Assembly: GCF_004684805.1 (NCBI RefSeq)
Contig: NZ_SRID01000028.1
Span: 1 to 33,388, forward strand
Direction of reading: 5' to 3'
Length of the DNA: 33,388 nucleotides
DNA from: Streptomyces palmae
GTDB taxonomy: Bacteria; Actinomycetota; Actinomycetes; Streptomycetales; Streptomycetaceae
Positions 15,142-22,519 of the stretch are shown here, piece after piece; position 1 is the first letter of the stretch, and every line of letters starts with the position of its first letter. A program made the position numbers and the translations under genes. The notes under the pieces were generated by a model. That model was given only the letters and a program-made list of their open reading frames with translations. It was not told the DNA's origin and did no database searches.

Positions 15142-15165
15142 TGCCCCCGGCCGTGGCCGGGGGCA
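15142..15165. terminator. Bidirectional hairpin after the caspase gene
   Basis: TGCCCCCGGCC (15142-15152) and GGCCGGGGGCA (15155-15165) form a perfect 11-bp stem with a 2-base centre between convergent genes. It should stop transcription from both sides. Confidence 0.8.
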
Positions 15166-15176
15166 CGCTGAGGGCC

Positions 15177-15665
15177 CTACGCCCCGCCTTCGGCAGTCCA
15201 GATCCGGCTGCGCAGGTCCCTTCCGCGCAGCACCTGCACCCGCCACGGCTCGATGCGCACCACGTGGTACTCCGGGTCCGTCGGTCCGCCGTGCCAGTAG
15301 CCGCGGGGGTCGTAGCCGACCCCGGGTGGGCTGCCCTTGCGGTAGAGCTCCCACGCGCGGCGTTTGGTGGGCTCGTCCTCGACCCACCTGGAGACGCTGT
15401 CGACGAACACGGCGTTCTGCCGTGGACTCCAGTAGGAGTAGGTGGTGTGCGGGTTGTTCGCCAGGTGCGCCGACTTCACCGGTGTCTTGTAGGCGGCGAG
15501 CCAGCCGACGGGGCGTCCGTCGACGACCTCCCAGACGGGCAGGAGTACGCGCGCCCGGGGGCGGCCCTTCTTGTCGACGGTGATCATCGTCGCGTAGGCG
15601 ATGTCGCTGATGTACTGGAAGAACTCGCTCTCCAGGTCGGAGAAGGAGTGGACCTTCAACGCCAT
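15177..15665 (-). CDS. Pyridoxamine 5'-phosphate oxidase family flavoprotein
   Basis: The 162-residue protein has the split-barrel FMN/F420-binding fold: IAYATMITVDKKGRPRARVL (22-41), then VGWLAAYKTPVKSAHLANNP with the lysine/threonine phosphate contacts, then HTTYSYWSP and VRIEPWRVQVL (136-146). Members reduce or bind flavin, F420 or haem; the exact cofactor and substrate are not readable. The ATG at 15665 lies 25 bases after the end of the MFS gene on the same strand, so the two form an operon under the divergent HxlR regulator. A joint role in detoxifying an electrophile or quinone is an inference from this context. Confidence 0.83.
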   Translation of the reverse strand: MALKVHSFSDLESEFFQYISDIAYATMITVDKKGRPRARVLLPVWEVVDGRPVGWLAAYKTPVKSAHLANNPHTTYSYWSPRQNAVFVDSVSRWVEDEPTKRRAWELYRKGSPPGVGYDPRGYWHGGPTDPEYHVVRIEPWRVQVLRGRDLRSRIWTAEGGA

Positions 15666-15690
15666 GACGCGACCTCCGTCTCTGCGGGGC

Positions 15691-17175
15691 TCATCGCGCC
15701 GCCCCTGCCGTCTCGGCGCCTTCGGTGACGGCCCGCGCGGCTCCCGGGACGTCGCCATCCGTCGCACGGGGGCGACCGCGGAGGCCGAACGCGCTGATGA
15801 GCGCGGCGAGGGCGGCCGCGATGAGCGGGACGAGCAGGGCGGCGTGGTAGCCGTCGAGCAGGGCCTTGGGGGATCCGCCGTCGCCGGTGGCCGCGACGTT
15901 GACGGCGGTGACGGTGGACAGGCCGAGGGCGGCGCCGAACTGGAAGGAGGTGTAGAGGAGGCCTCCCGCGAGTCCCTGCTCCTCCTCCTCGATGCCCTCG
16001 GTGGCGACGATGGTGAGCGGGCCGTAGGCGAGGGAGAACGCCAGGCCGAGGGTGATGAAGCTGGGGAACATCGCCGCATACGTCCAGTCCTCGCCGACCG
16101 GCAGGAACAGGGCGTACGACAGCACGGCCAGCACCAGGCCGCCGAGGATGACCCGGGCGTTGCCGAAGCGGTTGACGAGTCTGGGGGTGAGGGTGGGGGC
16201 GAGTACGGCGTCGATGCCGATCGCCAGGAGCGCGAGGCTGGTCTGGACCGTGGACCAGCCTCGCAGCTCCCGCAGATACAGCACGGCGATGAACTGGAAG
16301 CCGAAGAAGCCACCGGAGAAGAGCAGTGCGGCGAGGTTGGCACGCACCAGGGAGCCGCTGCGGAGGATCCCCAGCCGCACGAGCGGGGCGGCTGCCCGGC
16401 GTTCGGTGAGTACGAAGACGGTGAGGAGCGCGAAGCCCGCGGCGAGAGTGCCGAGCGTCTGGCCCACGCCGGTGTGGGCGGCGCGTTCGACGGCGAGGAC
16501 GAGGAGCACGATCGCGCCGGTCACGGTGAGCGCCCCGAGCAGATCGACGCGCTGCCCGGCGCGCTCGGGCCGCTCCGACCTGGGGATGAGGGCGAGGGCG
16601 GCGATCAGGACGAGGAACGACAGGACGACCGGCGCGAAGAACACCCAGCGCCAGTCGGCCGAGGTCAGCAGCCCTCCGACGACCAGGCCGACGGAGAAGC
16701 CTCCGGCCGCGGTGCCGGAGTAGACCAGGATGGCCTTGTCGCGCTGTGGCCCTTCCGCGAAGCCGGTGGTGATGATGGACAGCCCGGCCGGAGTCATGAA
16801 CGCGGCGGCGACTCCCGTCACGAAGCGGGCGGCGATGAGCGTGCGACCGTCGTCGGCGAAGCCGCCCAGGCCGGAGAAGAGCAGGAACACGGTGAGCCAG
16901 AACAGGAACATCTGTCGCCGGCCGAAGAGGTCCGCCGCTCGTCCGCCCAGCAGCATGAACCCGCCGTAGCCCACGACGTACGCGCTCATCACCCACTGCA
17001 GCTCACCGGTGGACAGTCCCAGGTCGGCACGGATCGACGGCAGGGCCACATTGAGCATGGCCACATCGATGCCCTCCAGGAAGATCGCTCCGCACAGTAC
17101 GAAGAGCACTCCCCAGCCGCGCCCGCTCAGGCGGGCGGCGCCGGGCTCCGGCGGTGATGACGTGGACGTGGACAC
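15691..17175 (-). CDS. MFS transporter, DHA2 (EmrB/QacA-like) family
   Basis: The 494-residue protein has 14 probable membrane helices. The N-terminal motif IDVAMLNVALPSIRADLG and the helix 2-3 loop GGRAADLFGRRQMF (family motif A) are diagnostic for DHA2 drug:H+ antiporters. The GTG at 17175 is chosen since AAGGAG lies 8 bases upstream and the hydrophobic core begins soon after (GWGVLFVLCGAIFLEG); the frame is open to 17376, but that part runs through a purine-rich promoter tract. It is divergent to an HxlR regulator and followed by the flavoprotein gene. Its substrate is unknown. Confidence 0.92.
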   Translation of the reverse strand: MSTSTSSPPEPGAARLSGRGWGVLFVLCGAIFLEGIDVAMLNVALPSIRADLGLSTGELQWVMSAYVVGYGGFMLLGGRAADLFGRRQMFLFWLTVFLLFSGLGGFADDGRTLIAARFVTGVAAAFMTPAGLSIITTGFAEGPQRDKAILVYSGTAAGGFSVGLVVGGLLTSADWRWVFFAPVVLSFLVLIAALALIPRSERPERAGQRVDLLGALTVTGAIVLLVLAVERAAHTGVGQTLGTLAAGFALLTVFVLTERRAAAPLVRLGILRSGSLVRANLAALLFSGGFFGFQFIAVLYLRELRGWSTVQTSLALLAIGIDAVLAPTLTPRLVNRFGNARVILGGLVLAVLSYALFLPVGEDWTYAAMFPSFITLGLAFSLAYGPLTIVATEGIEEEEQGLAGGLLYTSFQFGAALGLSTVTAVNVAATGDGGSPKALLDGYHAALLVPLIAAALAALISAFGLRGRPRATDGDVPGAARAVTEGAETAGAAR

Positions 17176-17188
17176 AGGAGGGCTCCTT

Positions 17189-17268
17189 GAAGCAAAAAGG
17201 GAGGAAGTATGGAAAAAGGGAAAAGAGAAAAGGGGGAAACGGAAAAGAGGGAGAGGGGAGGCCCAGGG
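17189..17268 (+). other. About 80-bp homopurine tract (promoter/leader of the MFS gene)
   Basis: The plus strand is almost only A and G (runs such as AAAAAGGGAGGAAG and GAGAAAAGGGGGAAACGG) with few interruptions. The efflux gene's mRNA leader on the minus strand would be pyrimidine-rich. Such tracts can form triplex or slipped DNA and are unusual in a Streptomyces chromosome. Confidence 0.75.
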
Positions 17269-17283
17269 AACGACGGCCTCGCA

Positions 17284-17325
17284 GGCGGTTACCGAACCAC
17301 CTGTCAGTTCCCTCTTGTTACCGCC
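17284..17325. promoter_or_regulatory. Candidate HxlR operator region
   Basis: GGCGGTTACC (17284-17293) and TGTTACCGCC (17316-17325) form an interrupted inverted repeat of GGCGGT arms, and GTTACCG also repeats directly 29 bases apart. It lies between the divergent efflux and HxlR genes, where a dimeric HxlR protein would be expected to bind. Confidence 0.5.
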
Positions 17326-17351
17326 TCGATCCTGGTGCACCCTGAACGACC

Positions 17352-17801
17352 ATGGAAGAAGGCACTTTGAAGTCACCGAGTCACTGCACGGGAACCGAGG
17401 ACGACCAGGCCCGCCAGTGGGACACCCGGGAGGGCTGCGAAGTCCGTCAGATCCTCGACCGGGTGGCCGACAAGTGGTCGCTGCTGGTCATCGCCCTACT
17501 CGACCGCCGCACCCTGCGCTTCACCGCACTGCGGCGCGAGATCGACGGGATCAGCCAGCGCATGCTGACGGTGACACTGCGCCAGCTGGAGCGCGACGGG
17601 CTGGTGCGCCGCACGGTGCACCCGGTCGTCCCGCCGCGCGTGGACTACCAGCTCACTCCGCTGGGCGCGACGCTCCACAACACCATCCAGGCACTCGTCG
17701 CCTGGACCGAGGACCACCAGGACGAGATCGCCGCCGCGCGAGCCGAGTACGACCAGCGCGAGGCAGTCGAGAGCGGGCGGATGGCGATGGACGGGGTCTG
17801 A
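17352..17801 (+). CDS. HxlR family transcriptional regulator
   Basis: The 149-residue protein shows the HxlR winged helix: GCEVRQILDRVADKWSLLVI (28-47), then LRFTALRREIDGISQRMLTVTLRQLERDGLV (given here in outline, 54-84), and the wing RTVHPVVPPRVDYQLTPLG. Cysteine C29 stands immediately before helix 1, the position of the redox-sensing cysteine in YodB/HypR-type members, so thiol-reactive quinones or aldehydes may be the signal. It is divergent to the MFS-flavoprotein operon, which it probably represses. The ATG at 17352 lacks a strong ribosome site. Confidence 0.9.
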   Translation: MEEGTLKSPSHCTGTEDDQARQWDTREGCEVRQILDRVADKWSLLVIALLDRRTLRFTALRREIDGISQRMLTVTLRQLERDGLVRRTVHPVVPPRVDYQLTPLGATLHNTIQALVAWTEDHQDEIAAARAEYDQREAVESGRMAMDGV

Positions 17802-17811
17802 ACCGGGCCCG

Positions 17812-18528
17812 TCAGCGCTCGCGGCCGCCCGTCCCTCGCGCCGGGGAATCACTCGCTGAGGCGCGGCGCACCCGGAACAGGAAGTCGGCCACCCGCGCGT
17901 GATCCGGTTCCGGCGGGAGCGGGGTGTGCCGCAGGGCGTCCTCGGTCTCGGCCGCCAGCCGGGTCATGCGGGCCTCGACCTTCGGCCAGGAGACCTCGCC
18001 CCGCTTCACCGCGAGCAGGGATTCCCGCTGGTCCCCGACGTCGATGCGCAGCTCGCCCGTGCGGAGCAGGTCGCGGACGGTCATCAGCAGCCGGAGCAGG
18101 TGCATCGCGTGCTTCCAGCGCGGGGAGCCCGTCGTACGGATCTCGGCCTCGAGCTTGCGTCGCTGGCCGAGGGCGTAGCGGGTGAAGCTGTCGTGGACGC
18201 GCCGGGAGAGGAAGGCCCCGCGCAGGTCCAGCAGCTCGCGGCCGGTGCCGTCCACGTGCTCGACCAGGGGTGAGTGCAGGCACTCCAGGATGTTCGGGTT
18301 CGCCCGCAGGGCCAGTTCGCAGAAGCGTTCCAGCTCCCAGCTGAACTGCTCGGGGAGCGGGCCGTCCACGTGCGTGGGCGGCTTCTCGAAACGCCAGAAC
18401 AGGGCGGTCGGGGCGAGGAAGACGCCCCTGCGGTCCGTGTCGCTGTCGTCCGTCGCCAGCCCGAAGGCCCGCGAGCCCATGACGCAGGCGTAGACGGTGT
18501 GGTCGCGTACCAGGTCCTCGGGCTGCAT
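17812..18528 (-). CDS. Predicted nucleotidyltransferase (YcgL/COG3541-like)
   Basis: The 238-residue protein starts with a nucleotidyltransferase fold: VMGSRAFGLATDDSDTDRRG, where the GSxxxGL and the DxD pair (D30, D32) are the usual nucleotide and metal site. The rest is helical, with LRANPNILECLHSP and RWKHAMHLLRLL segments seen in this family. Members transfer a nucleotide to an unknown target; some relatives act in antitoxin-type MNT pairs, but no HEPN partner is encoded here. It ends 10 bases from the HxlR gene, convergent. The ATG at 18528 is chosen as the domain starts right after it. Confidence 0.8.
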   Translation of the reverse strand: MQPEDLVRDHTVYACVMGSRAFGLATDDSDTDRRGVFLAPTALFWRFEKPPTHVDGPLPEQFSWELERFCELALRANPNILECLHSPLVEHVDGTGRELLDLRGAFLSRRVHDSFTRYALGQRRKLEAEIRTTGSPRWKHAMHLLRLLMTVRDLLRTGELRIDVGDQRESLLAVKRGEVSWPKVEARMTRLAAETEDALRHTPLPPEPDHARVADFLFRVRRASASDSPARGTGGRER

Positions 18529-18673
18529 GCCCGGGAGCGTACGCGGAACCTCATGCCGGGCTGATGGAATTACCGTCGGCCTTGACCGGCTCACCGGGCG
18601 GCGGCCCCTGGAACTGGCCGTGGCAGGACGCAATACGGTGGCGGTGGCTCCGACCTCCTGTTTGGATGCTCGC

Positions 18674-19516
18674 GTGACGTCTGTGGATCTTGTTGATCGC
18701 CGTGAGCTGCTGGACCGACTTGAGCGGTACTACGACGCCGTTCCCCTCTCCGGCGCCCGGGTCGAGGACTTCGGGCCGCTGACGCTGTTCGTCCGGGAGG
18801 GGCAGGGCTGGCCCTTCTACGCCCGTCCGACCCTGGGCTGGTCCGGAGCGGTGAGTGCAGCCGATGTGGACCGGGTCCGCGCCCGGCAGCGGGAACTGGG
18901 CGTCCCGGAGAGTTTCGAGTGGGTCGCCGAGACCACGCCCGCGCTGCGGGCCGCGGTCGAACAGGCGGGGCTCGCGGTGCACGAGCACCCCTTGATGGTG
19001 CTCGGCCCGGACGTACCGGCTCCGGCCGTGCCTGAGATGGCCGCCGGAGTGGTGGTCCGGACCCTCGGGCCGGACGACCCCGCGCTACCGAGCGCGCTGG
19101 CCGTTCCCCACCTGGCCTTCGCCGAGCCGGGCACCGGCAGCGGGGTGGCCGGCCTGGCGGAACTGGGCGAGGCGGTGCGCGGCCTTGCCGGCGACGGGTC
19201 GGTGGAGAGCGCGGCGGAACGCATCCTCGCGGGCCGGACGTGCGTTGCCGCCGCGGTGGAGGACGGCACGTCGCTGTGTGCGGGTCAGCACCAGCCGGTC
19301 GGGGCGGTCACCGAGATCGTCGGGGTCGGGACGTTGCCGGCCGCGCGCCGTCGGGGACTTGGGCATGCGGTCACCGCGGCCCTGGTGGCCGACGCCCGGT
19401 CGCGAGGCGTCGAGACCGTCTTCTTGTCCGCGGGCGACGATGACGTGGCCCGGATCTACGCCCGCCTCGGCTTCCGCACCGTGGCCACGGCCCTGATCGC
19501 CGAGCCTGTCGAGTAG
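18674..19516 (+). CDS. GNAT family N-acetyltransferase (two-part)
   Basis: The 280-residue protein has an N-terminal half (1-115) followed by a complete GNAT core (120-280). The acetyl-CoA loop is RRRGLGHA at about 224-231, after VTEIVGVGTLP, and the end reads DVARIYARLGFRTVATA. The GTG at 18674 is a choice by coding pattern; no clear ribosome site is visible. From 19011 to the end the gene is duplicated at 20762-21267 with a constant offset of 1751 bases. Substrate unknown. Confidence 0.85.
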   Translation: MTSVDLVDRRELLDRLERYYDAVPLSGARVEDFGPLTLFVREGQGWPFYARPTLGWSGAVSAADVDRVRARQRELGVPESFEWVAETTPALRAAVEQAGLAVHEHPLMVLGPDVPAPAVPEMAAGVVVRTLGPDDPALPSALAVPHLAFAEPGTGSGVAGLAELGEAVRGLAGDGSVESAAERILAGRTCVAAAVEDGTSLCAGQHQPVGAVTEIVGVGTLPAARRRGLGHAVTAALVADARSRGVETVFLSAGDDDVARIYARLGFRTVATALIAEPVE

Positions 19517-19820
19517 CCGGGGACATCCCACCTGGTCAGGGTGGCTGGCCGCGACGGCTGAGTCCCCCCAGCGAGAAGCCCCGCCGCTGGCCGCGGTGGG
19601 GCTTCGGTTGCGCTGCGGGGAGGCTCAGGCAGCCCCGAACTCACCACGCTTCACGGCTTCCACGAACGACGCGAAGGCGCTCGCGGAGAAGGCCAGGGCG
19701 GGGCCGTCGGGGTCCTTGGAGTCCCGGACGGGGACGACGCCGCGAGCGGTGACGAGGTTCGAGGCAACCTCCACACAGGCGCCGCCGTTGTTGCTGTAGG
19801 AGGACTTGAACCACTGGAGT
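19011..19820. repeat. Segmental duplication, copy A
   Basis: About 810 bp (the GNAT 3' half, a hairpin terminator and most of a DUF397 gene) recur at 20762-21571 at a constant offset of 1751 bases without indels. The few mismatches are scattered. Confidence 0.85.
19576..19604. terminator. Repeated GC-rich hairpin terminator (1 of 4)
   Basis: AAGCCCC pairs with GGGGCTT, with CCGC/GCGG inside. It sits between the convergent GNAT and DUF397 genes. Near-identical hairpins recur at 19974-20002, 20372-20400 and 21327-21355, carried by the duplications. Confidence 0.75.
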
Positions 19821-19846
19821 CCGGTGGGGTTCAGAGCGGTACCCAA
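19625..19846 (-). CDS. DUF397 protein (copy 1)
   Basis: This encodes 73 residues of the DUF397 family: WFKSSYSNNGGACVEVASN, then VVPVRDSKDPDGPALAFS and FASFVEAVKRGEF. In Streptomyces these small proteins pair with Scr1-type XRE regulators, often as an antitoxin-like or regulatory partner. The start is read as TTG at 19846 because GGAGGAG lies just upstream; no ATG or GTG fits. No XRE gene directly precedes it; the nearest intact one is at 21585-22415. It is a duplicate of the gene at 21376-21588. Confidence 0.85.
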   Translation of the reverse strand: MGTALNPTGLQWFKSSYSNNGGACVEVASNLVTARGVVPVRDSKDPDGPALAFSASAFASFVEAVKRGEFGAA

Positions 19847-19973
19847 TGCGTGCTCCTCCGTGATCGAAGCGATCAGGTCGAGTGCCCCGGCAATCCCCGG
19901 CTGACGAAAGCCCGAATTGGCTGCCGCGACACACGATGCTGGCACGGCCCCAGGGCGCGCGGAAGTAGCGGGG

Positions 19974-20002
19974 AAGCCCCGCCGCTGGCCGCGGTGGGGC
20001 CT
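19974..20002. terminator. Repeated hairpin terminator (2 of 4)
   Basis: AAGCCCC/GGGGCCT-type stem with CCGC/GCGG inside, downstream of DUF397 copy 2 and in the tandem unit. One arm base differs from the others. Confidence 0.6.
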
Positions 20003-20022
20003 CGGTCGCGCGGAGGGGAGGC

Positions 20023-20244
20023 TCAGCCCTGCCCGAACTCCCCACGCTTTACGGCGTCCACGAAGGACACGAACGCGGTCGCGGAGAAAGCCAGGGCGGG
20101 CCCGTCGGGGTCCTTGGAGTCCCGGACGGGGACCACGCCGCGCGCGGCGACGAGGTTCGCGGCGACCTCGATGCACTGGCCGCCGTTGTCACTGTAGGAG
20201 GACTTGAACCACTGGAGTCCGGTGGGGTTCAGAGCGGTACCCAA
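20023..20244 (-). CDS. DUF397 protein (copy 2)
   Basis: This encodes 73 residues, closely similar to copy 1: WFKSSYSDNGGQCIEVAAN, VVPVRDSKDPDGPALAF and FVSFVDAVKRGEFGQG. It uses the same TTG start behind GGAGGAG. Differences from copy 1 are mainly in the first half and the last residues, so the copies have diverged beyond simple recent duplication or exchanged by gene conversion. No cognate XRE gene stands directly upstream. Confidence 0.85.
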   Translation of the reverse strand: MGTALNPTGLQWFKSSYSDNGGQCIEVAANLVAARGVVPVRDSKDPDGPALAFSATAFVSFVDAVKRGEFGQG

Positions 20245-20371
20245 TGCGTGCTCCTCCGTGATCGAAGCGATCAGGTCGAGTGCCCCGGCAATCCCCGGCT
20301 AACGAAAGCCCGAATTGGCTGCCGCGACACACGATGCTGGCACGGCCCCAGGGCGTGCGGAAGTAGCGGGG

Positions 20372-20400
20372 AAGCCCCTCCGCTGGCCGCGGTGGGGCTT
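20372..20400. terminator. Repeated hairpin terminator (3 of 4)
   Basis: AAGCCCC (20372-20378) pairs with GGGGCTT (20394-20400); it lies downstream of DUF397 copy 3. Confidence 0.6.
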
Positions 20401-20419
20401 CGGTCGCGCGGAGGGGGGC

Positions 20420-20641
20420 TCAGGCAGCCCCGAACTCCCCACGCTTCACGGCATCCACGAACGACGTGAACGCGGTCGCGGAGAAGGCCAGGGCCGGGCC
20501 ATCGGGGTCCTTGGAGTCCCGGACGGGGACCACGCCATGAGCCACTGCGTACGACGGCGCCCACTCCACACACTCACCGCCGTTGGCCTGGCTGTAGCTC
20601 GACCTTGTCCAGTCTGCATCCGAGATGGGGGCGTAGGTCAT
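20420..20641 (-). CDS. DUF397 protein (copy 3)
   Basis: The 73-residue protein has a different N-terminus (MTYAPISDADWTRSSYSQANGG) from the others but the same VVPVRDSKDPDGPALAF and FVDAVKRGEFGAA end, which is nearly identical in DNA to the neighbours up to about 20537. It begins with an ATG that overlaps the stop of a truncated XRE-type gene (TCATGA), so this copy keeps the native XRE-DUF397 coupling. The mosaic look suggests gene conversion of its 3' half. Confidence 0.85.
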   Translation of the reverse strand: MTYAPISDADWTRSSYSQANGGECVEWAPSYAVAHGVVPVRDSKDPDGPALAFSATAFTSFVDAVKRGEFGAA

Positions 20642-20760
20642 GAGTAACAGTCCTTCACGATGGAGTCGATCAACTCTGCTGACTCGTCCGGCGGACAGGC
20701 CATGGCCATAAGCAGATCATAGGCATCCTGGGACGTCACCACGTCGTCCTGCTCGGCCAG
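20638..20760 (-). pseudogene. Truncated Scr1-type XRE regulator, C-terminal 40 residues
   Basis: The minus strand encodes LAEQDDVVTSQDAYDLLMAM, ACPPDESAELIDSIVKDCYS and a stop that overlaps the DUF397 start. The pattern (AY-L-A-A-x5-S-x3-I) aligns with the end of the intact XRE protein at 21585-22415, so it is the tail of a DUF5753 domain. The gene is cut at 20760, exactly where the second GNAT copy begins. Confidence 0.8.
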
Positions 20761-21267
20761 GATGTACCGACTCCGGCCGTGCCGGAGATGGCCGCCGGTG
20801 TGGTGGTCCGGACCCTTGGGCCGGACGACCCCGCGCTACCGAGCGCGCTGGCCGTTCCCCATCTGGCCTTCGCCGAGCCCGGCACCGGGAGCGGGGTGGC
20901 CGGCCTGGCGGAACTGGGCGAGGCGGTGCGCGGCCTGGCCGGCGATGGGTCGGTGGAGAGCGCGGCGGAACGCATCCTCGCGGGCCGGGCGTGCGTTGCC
21001 GCCTCGGTGGAGGACGGCATCGCGCTGTGCGCTGGTCAGCACCAGCCGGTCGGGGCGGTCACCGAGATCGTCGGGGTCGGGACGTTGCCGACCGCGCGCC
21101 GTCGGGGACTTGGGCATGCGGTCACCGCGGCCCTGGTGGCCGACGCCCGGTCGCGAGGCGTCGAGACCGTCTTCTTGTCCGCGGGCGACGATGACGTGGC
21201 CCGGATCTACGCCCGCCTCGGCTTCCGCACCGTGGCCACGACCCTGATCGTCGAGCCCGTGGAGTAG
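20761..21267 (+). pseudogene. Truncated second copy of the GNAT gene
   Basis: The frame encodes about 168 residues matching residues 113-280 of the intact GNAT at 18674-19516 almost identically, including RRRGLGHA. The first 112 residues are missing and the sequence begins abruptly at the junction with the truncated XRE gene. An internal ATG at 20779 could start a 162-residue protein, which would still contain the acetyl-CoA-binding core, but no ribosome site is evident. Confidence 0.85.
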
Positions 21268-21571
21268 CCGGGGACATCCCACCTGGTCAGGGTGGCTGGC
21301 CGCGACGGCTGAGTCCCCCCAGCGAGAAGCCCCGCCGCTGGCCGCGGTGGGGCTTCGATTGTGCTGCGGCGAGACTCAGGCAGCCCCGAACTCCCCGCGC
21401 TTCACAGCGTCCACGAACGACGCGAACGCGGTGGCGGAGAAGGCCAGAGCCGGGCCGTCGGGGTCCTTGGAGTCCCGGACGGGGACGACGCCGCGAGCGG
21501 TGACGAGGTTCGCGGCAACCTCCACACAGGCGCCGCCGTTGCTGCTGTAGGAGGACTTGAACCAGCGGGGG
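20762..21571. repeat. Segmental duplication, copy B
   Basis: This matches 19011-19820 at a constant offset of 1751 bases. The left edge is the junction with the truncated XRE gene; the right edge is inside the DUF397 gene at about 21571, where the two copies start to differ (CCACTGGAG versus CCAGCGGGG). Confidence 0.85.
21327..21355. terminator. Repeated hairpin terminator (4 of 4)
   Basis: AAGCCCC/GGGGCTT stem between the truncated GNAT copy and the convergent DUF397 copy 4. Confidence 0.7.
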
Positions 21572-21588
21572 GAGTCGGTCGTCGTCAC
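21376..21588 (-). CDS. DUF397 protein (copy 4, paired with the intact XRE gene)
   Basis: This encodes 70 residues: MTTTDSPRWFKSSYSSNGGA, CVEVAANLVTARGVVPVRDS and the common KDPDGPALAFSATAF end. Its ATG overlaps the stop of the XRE gene by four bases (ATGA), the canonical arrangement of this two-gene module, and it is the only fully paired DUF397 in the window. The 3' 195 bases are duplicated as copy 1. Confidence 0.9.
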   Translation of the reverse strand: MTTTDSPRWFKSSYSSNGGACVEVAANLVTARGVVPVRDSKDPDGPALAFSATAFASFVDAVKRGEFGAA

Positions 21589-22415
21589 TGGGTGCCCTTT
21601 CGCAACTGCTTGATCATGTCGACGGATGCCGCTTGAGAAAGTGCTTCGGCCTGTAGCTGATGGTAGGCGGTCAACAGAGGCTGTACGAGCCTCATATCTC
21701 GCTCCAACCTGCCCTGCTGGGCAGACTCCGCATAGGCAAGCTGAGCCCGGTCCGGAAGCGTCAGCAGGTGAACGGGCAAGTCGAACGCGCGACGTTCGCC
21801 GAGTTCATACGGAGCCACCTGCAGGACTGTGGACGGCAACTCGGCGAAGGCAACGAGCCATTCCAACTGCGCCGCCATGACTGCGGGGCCGCCTACCTGT
21901 CGCCTGATGCAACTCTCGTCCAGGACGGCAAAGATCATCGGTCGCGGAGTCCGCTCGAGGGAAGCCTGTCGCCTTGCGAGTAGGGACAGCCGTTCCTCTG
22001 CCTGCTGCTCCGTGATCGCACCACGGCGGACGGCACCGGCTGTGATGGCTGCGGCATAGTCCGGGGTCTGCAGCAGCCCAGGGATGATGCCCAGCTCAAA
22101 GAGCCTGATCTCTGCTGCGCGCACCTCATGGGTGACGAACTCCGGGAATCCCTCAAGTATTGCGCTGTTCCGTGCGGCCCGCCCCTGCCGCGACAGCTGG
22201 TCGCCCGTGCCGAACACCCTGTCAGCACTAGCCGAAAAATGGGGAGTTGGAGGGCGTCGACCAGTTTCAACGGCCGAAATGTGGGTTCCAGAGAACCCCA
22301 TCCGATCCCCCAGCTCGTCCTGCGTCCAGCCGCGCTCATCCCTCAGTGCACGTAATCGCTGCCCGAAGCGAGCTCCGGGCGACTCGTCAGGGTCCAGCTC
22401 CTTGCGGTTCACCAT
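21585..22415 (-). CDS. Scr1-type XRE regulator with DUF5753 domain
   Basis: The 276-residue protein starts MVNRKELDPDESPGARFGQR, with the helix-turn-helix at about 31-55 (TQDELGDRMGFSGTHISAVETG) and a DUF5753 sensor/effector domain (about 95-265) containing IIPGLLQTPDYAAA. These regulators act with DUF397 partners in Streptomyces development and antibiotic control (WhiJ/AbaA-like loci). The ATG at 22415 matches the usual start of this family. It is divergent to a row of orphan genes and followed by DUF397 copy 4. Confidence 0.9.
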   Translation of the reverse strand: MVNRKELDPDESPGARFGQRLRALRDERGWTQDELGDRMGFSGTHISAVETGRRPPTPHFSASADRVFGTGDQLSRQGRAARNSAILEGFPEFVTHEVRAAEIRLFELGIIPGLLQTPDYAAAITAGAVRRGAITEQQAEERLSLLARRQASLERTPRPMIFAVLDESCIRRQVGGPAVMAAQLEWLVAFAELPSTVLQVAPYELGERRAFDLPVHLLTLPDRAQLAYAESAQQGRLERDMRLVQPLLTAYHQLQAEALSQAASVDMIKQLRKGTQ

Positions 22416-22461
22416 CCTGGCAACCAACTCCCCGCTCAAATCGTGCAAGTTGAAGACAGTC

Positions 22462-22507
22462 CCACTGTAGGTCACGCTGAACGTCCTTCGTAGTGGAATC
22501 GCTACAG
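22462..22507. promoter_or_regulatory. Divergent promoter region with inverted repeats
   Basis: Nested inverted repeats CTGTAG (22465-22470)/CTACAG (22502-22507) and CCACT/AGTGG lie between the XRE gene and the divergent orphan operon. They are plausible binding sites of the XRE protein, but the arms are short. Confidence 0.35.
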
Positions 22508-22519
22508 AGAGGAGCGGAC

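Larger units (their letters stand above)
19640..20436. repeat. About 398-bp tandem repeat (DUF397 unit)
   Basis: Units of about 398 bp, each a DUF397 gene plus its upstream spacer and hairpin, follow one another. The TTG starts at 19846 and 20244 and the spacers after them are exactly 398 bases apart. A third, more divergent copy follows to 20641. Confidence 0.8.

Noticed and set aside
15601..17157. Long plus-strand open frame antisense to the MFS gene
   Set aside because: It is a GC-bias mirror frame of a 14-TM transporter with Glu/Gly-rich low-complexity translation and no motif.
19846..20436. Repeated units that at first suggested a CRISPR-like or RNA repeat array
   Set aside because: The units are about 398 bp and contain coding DUF397 genes; no short regular repeats with unique spacers are present.
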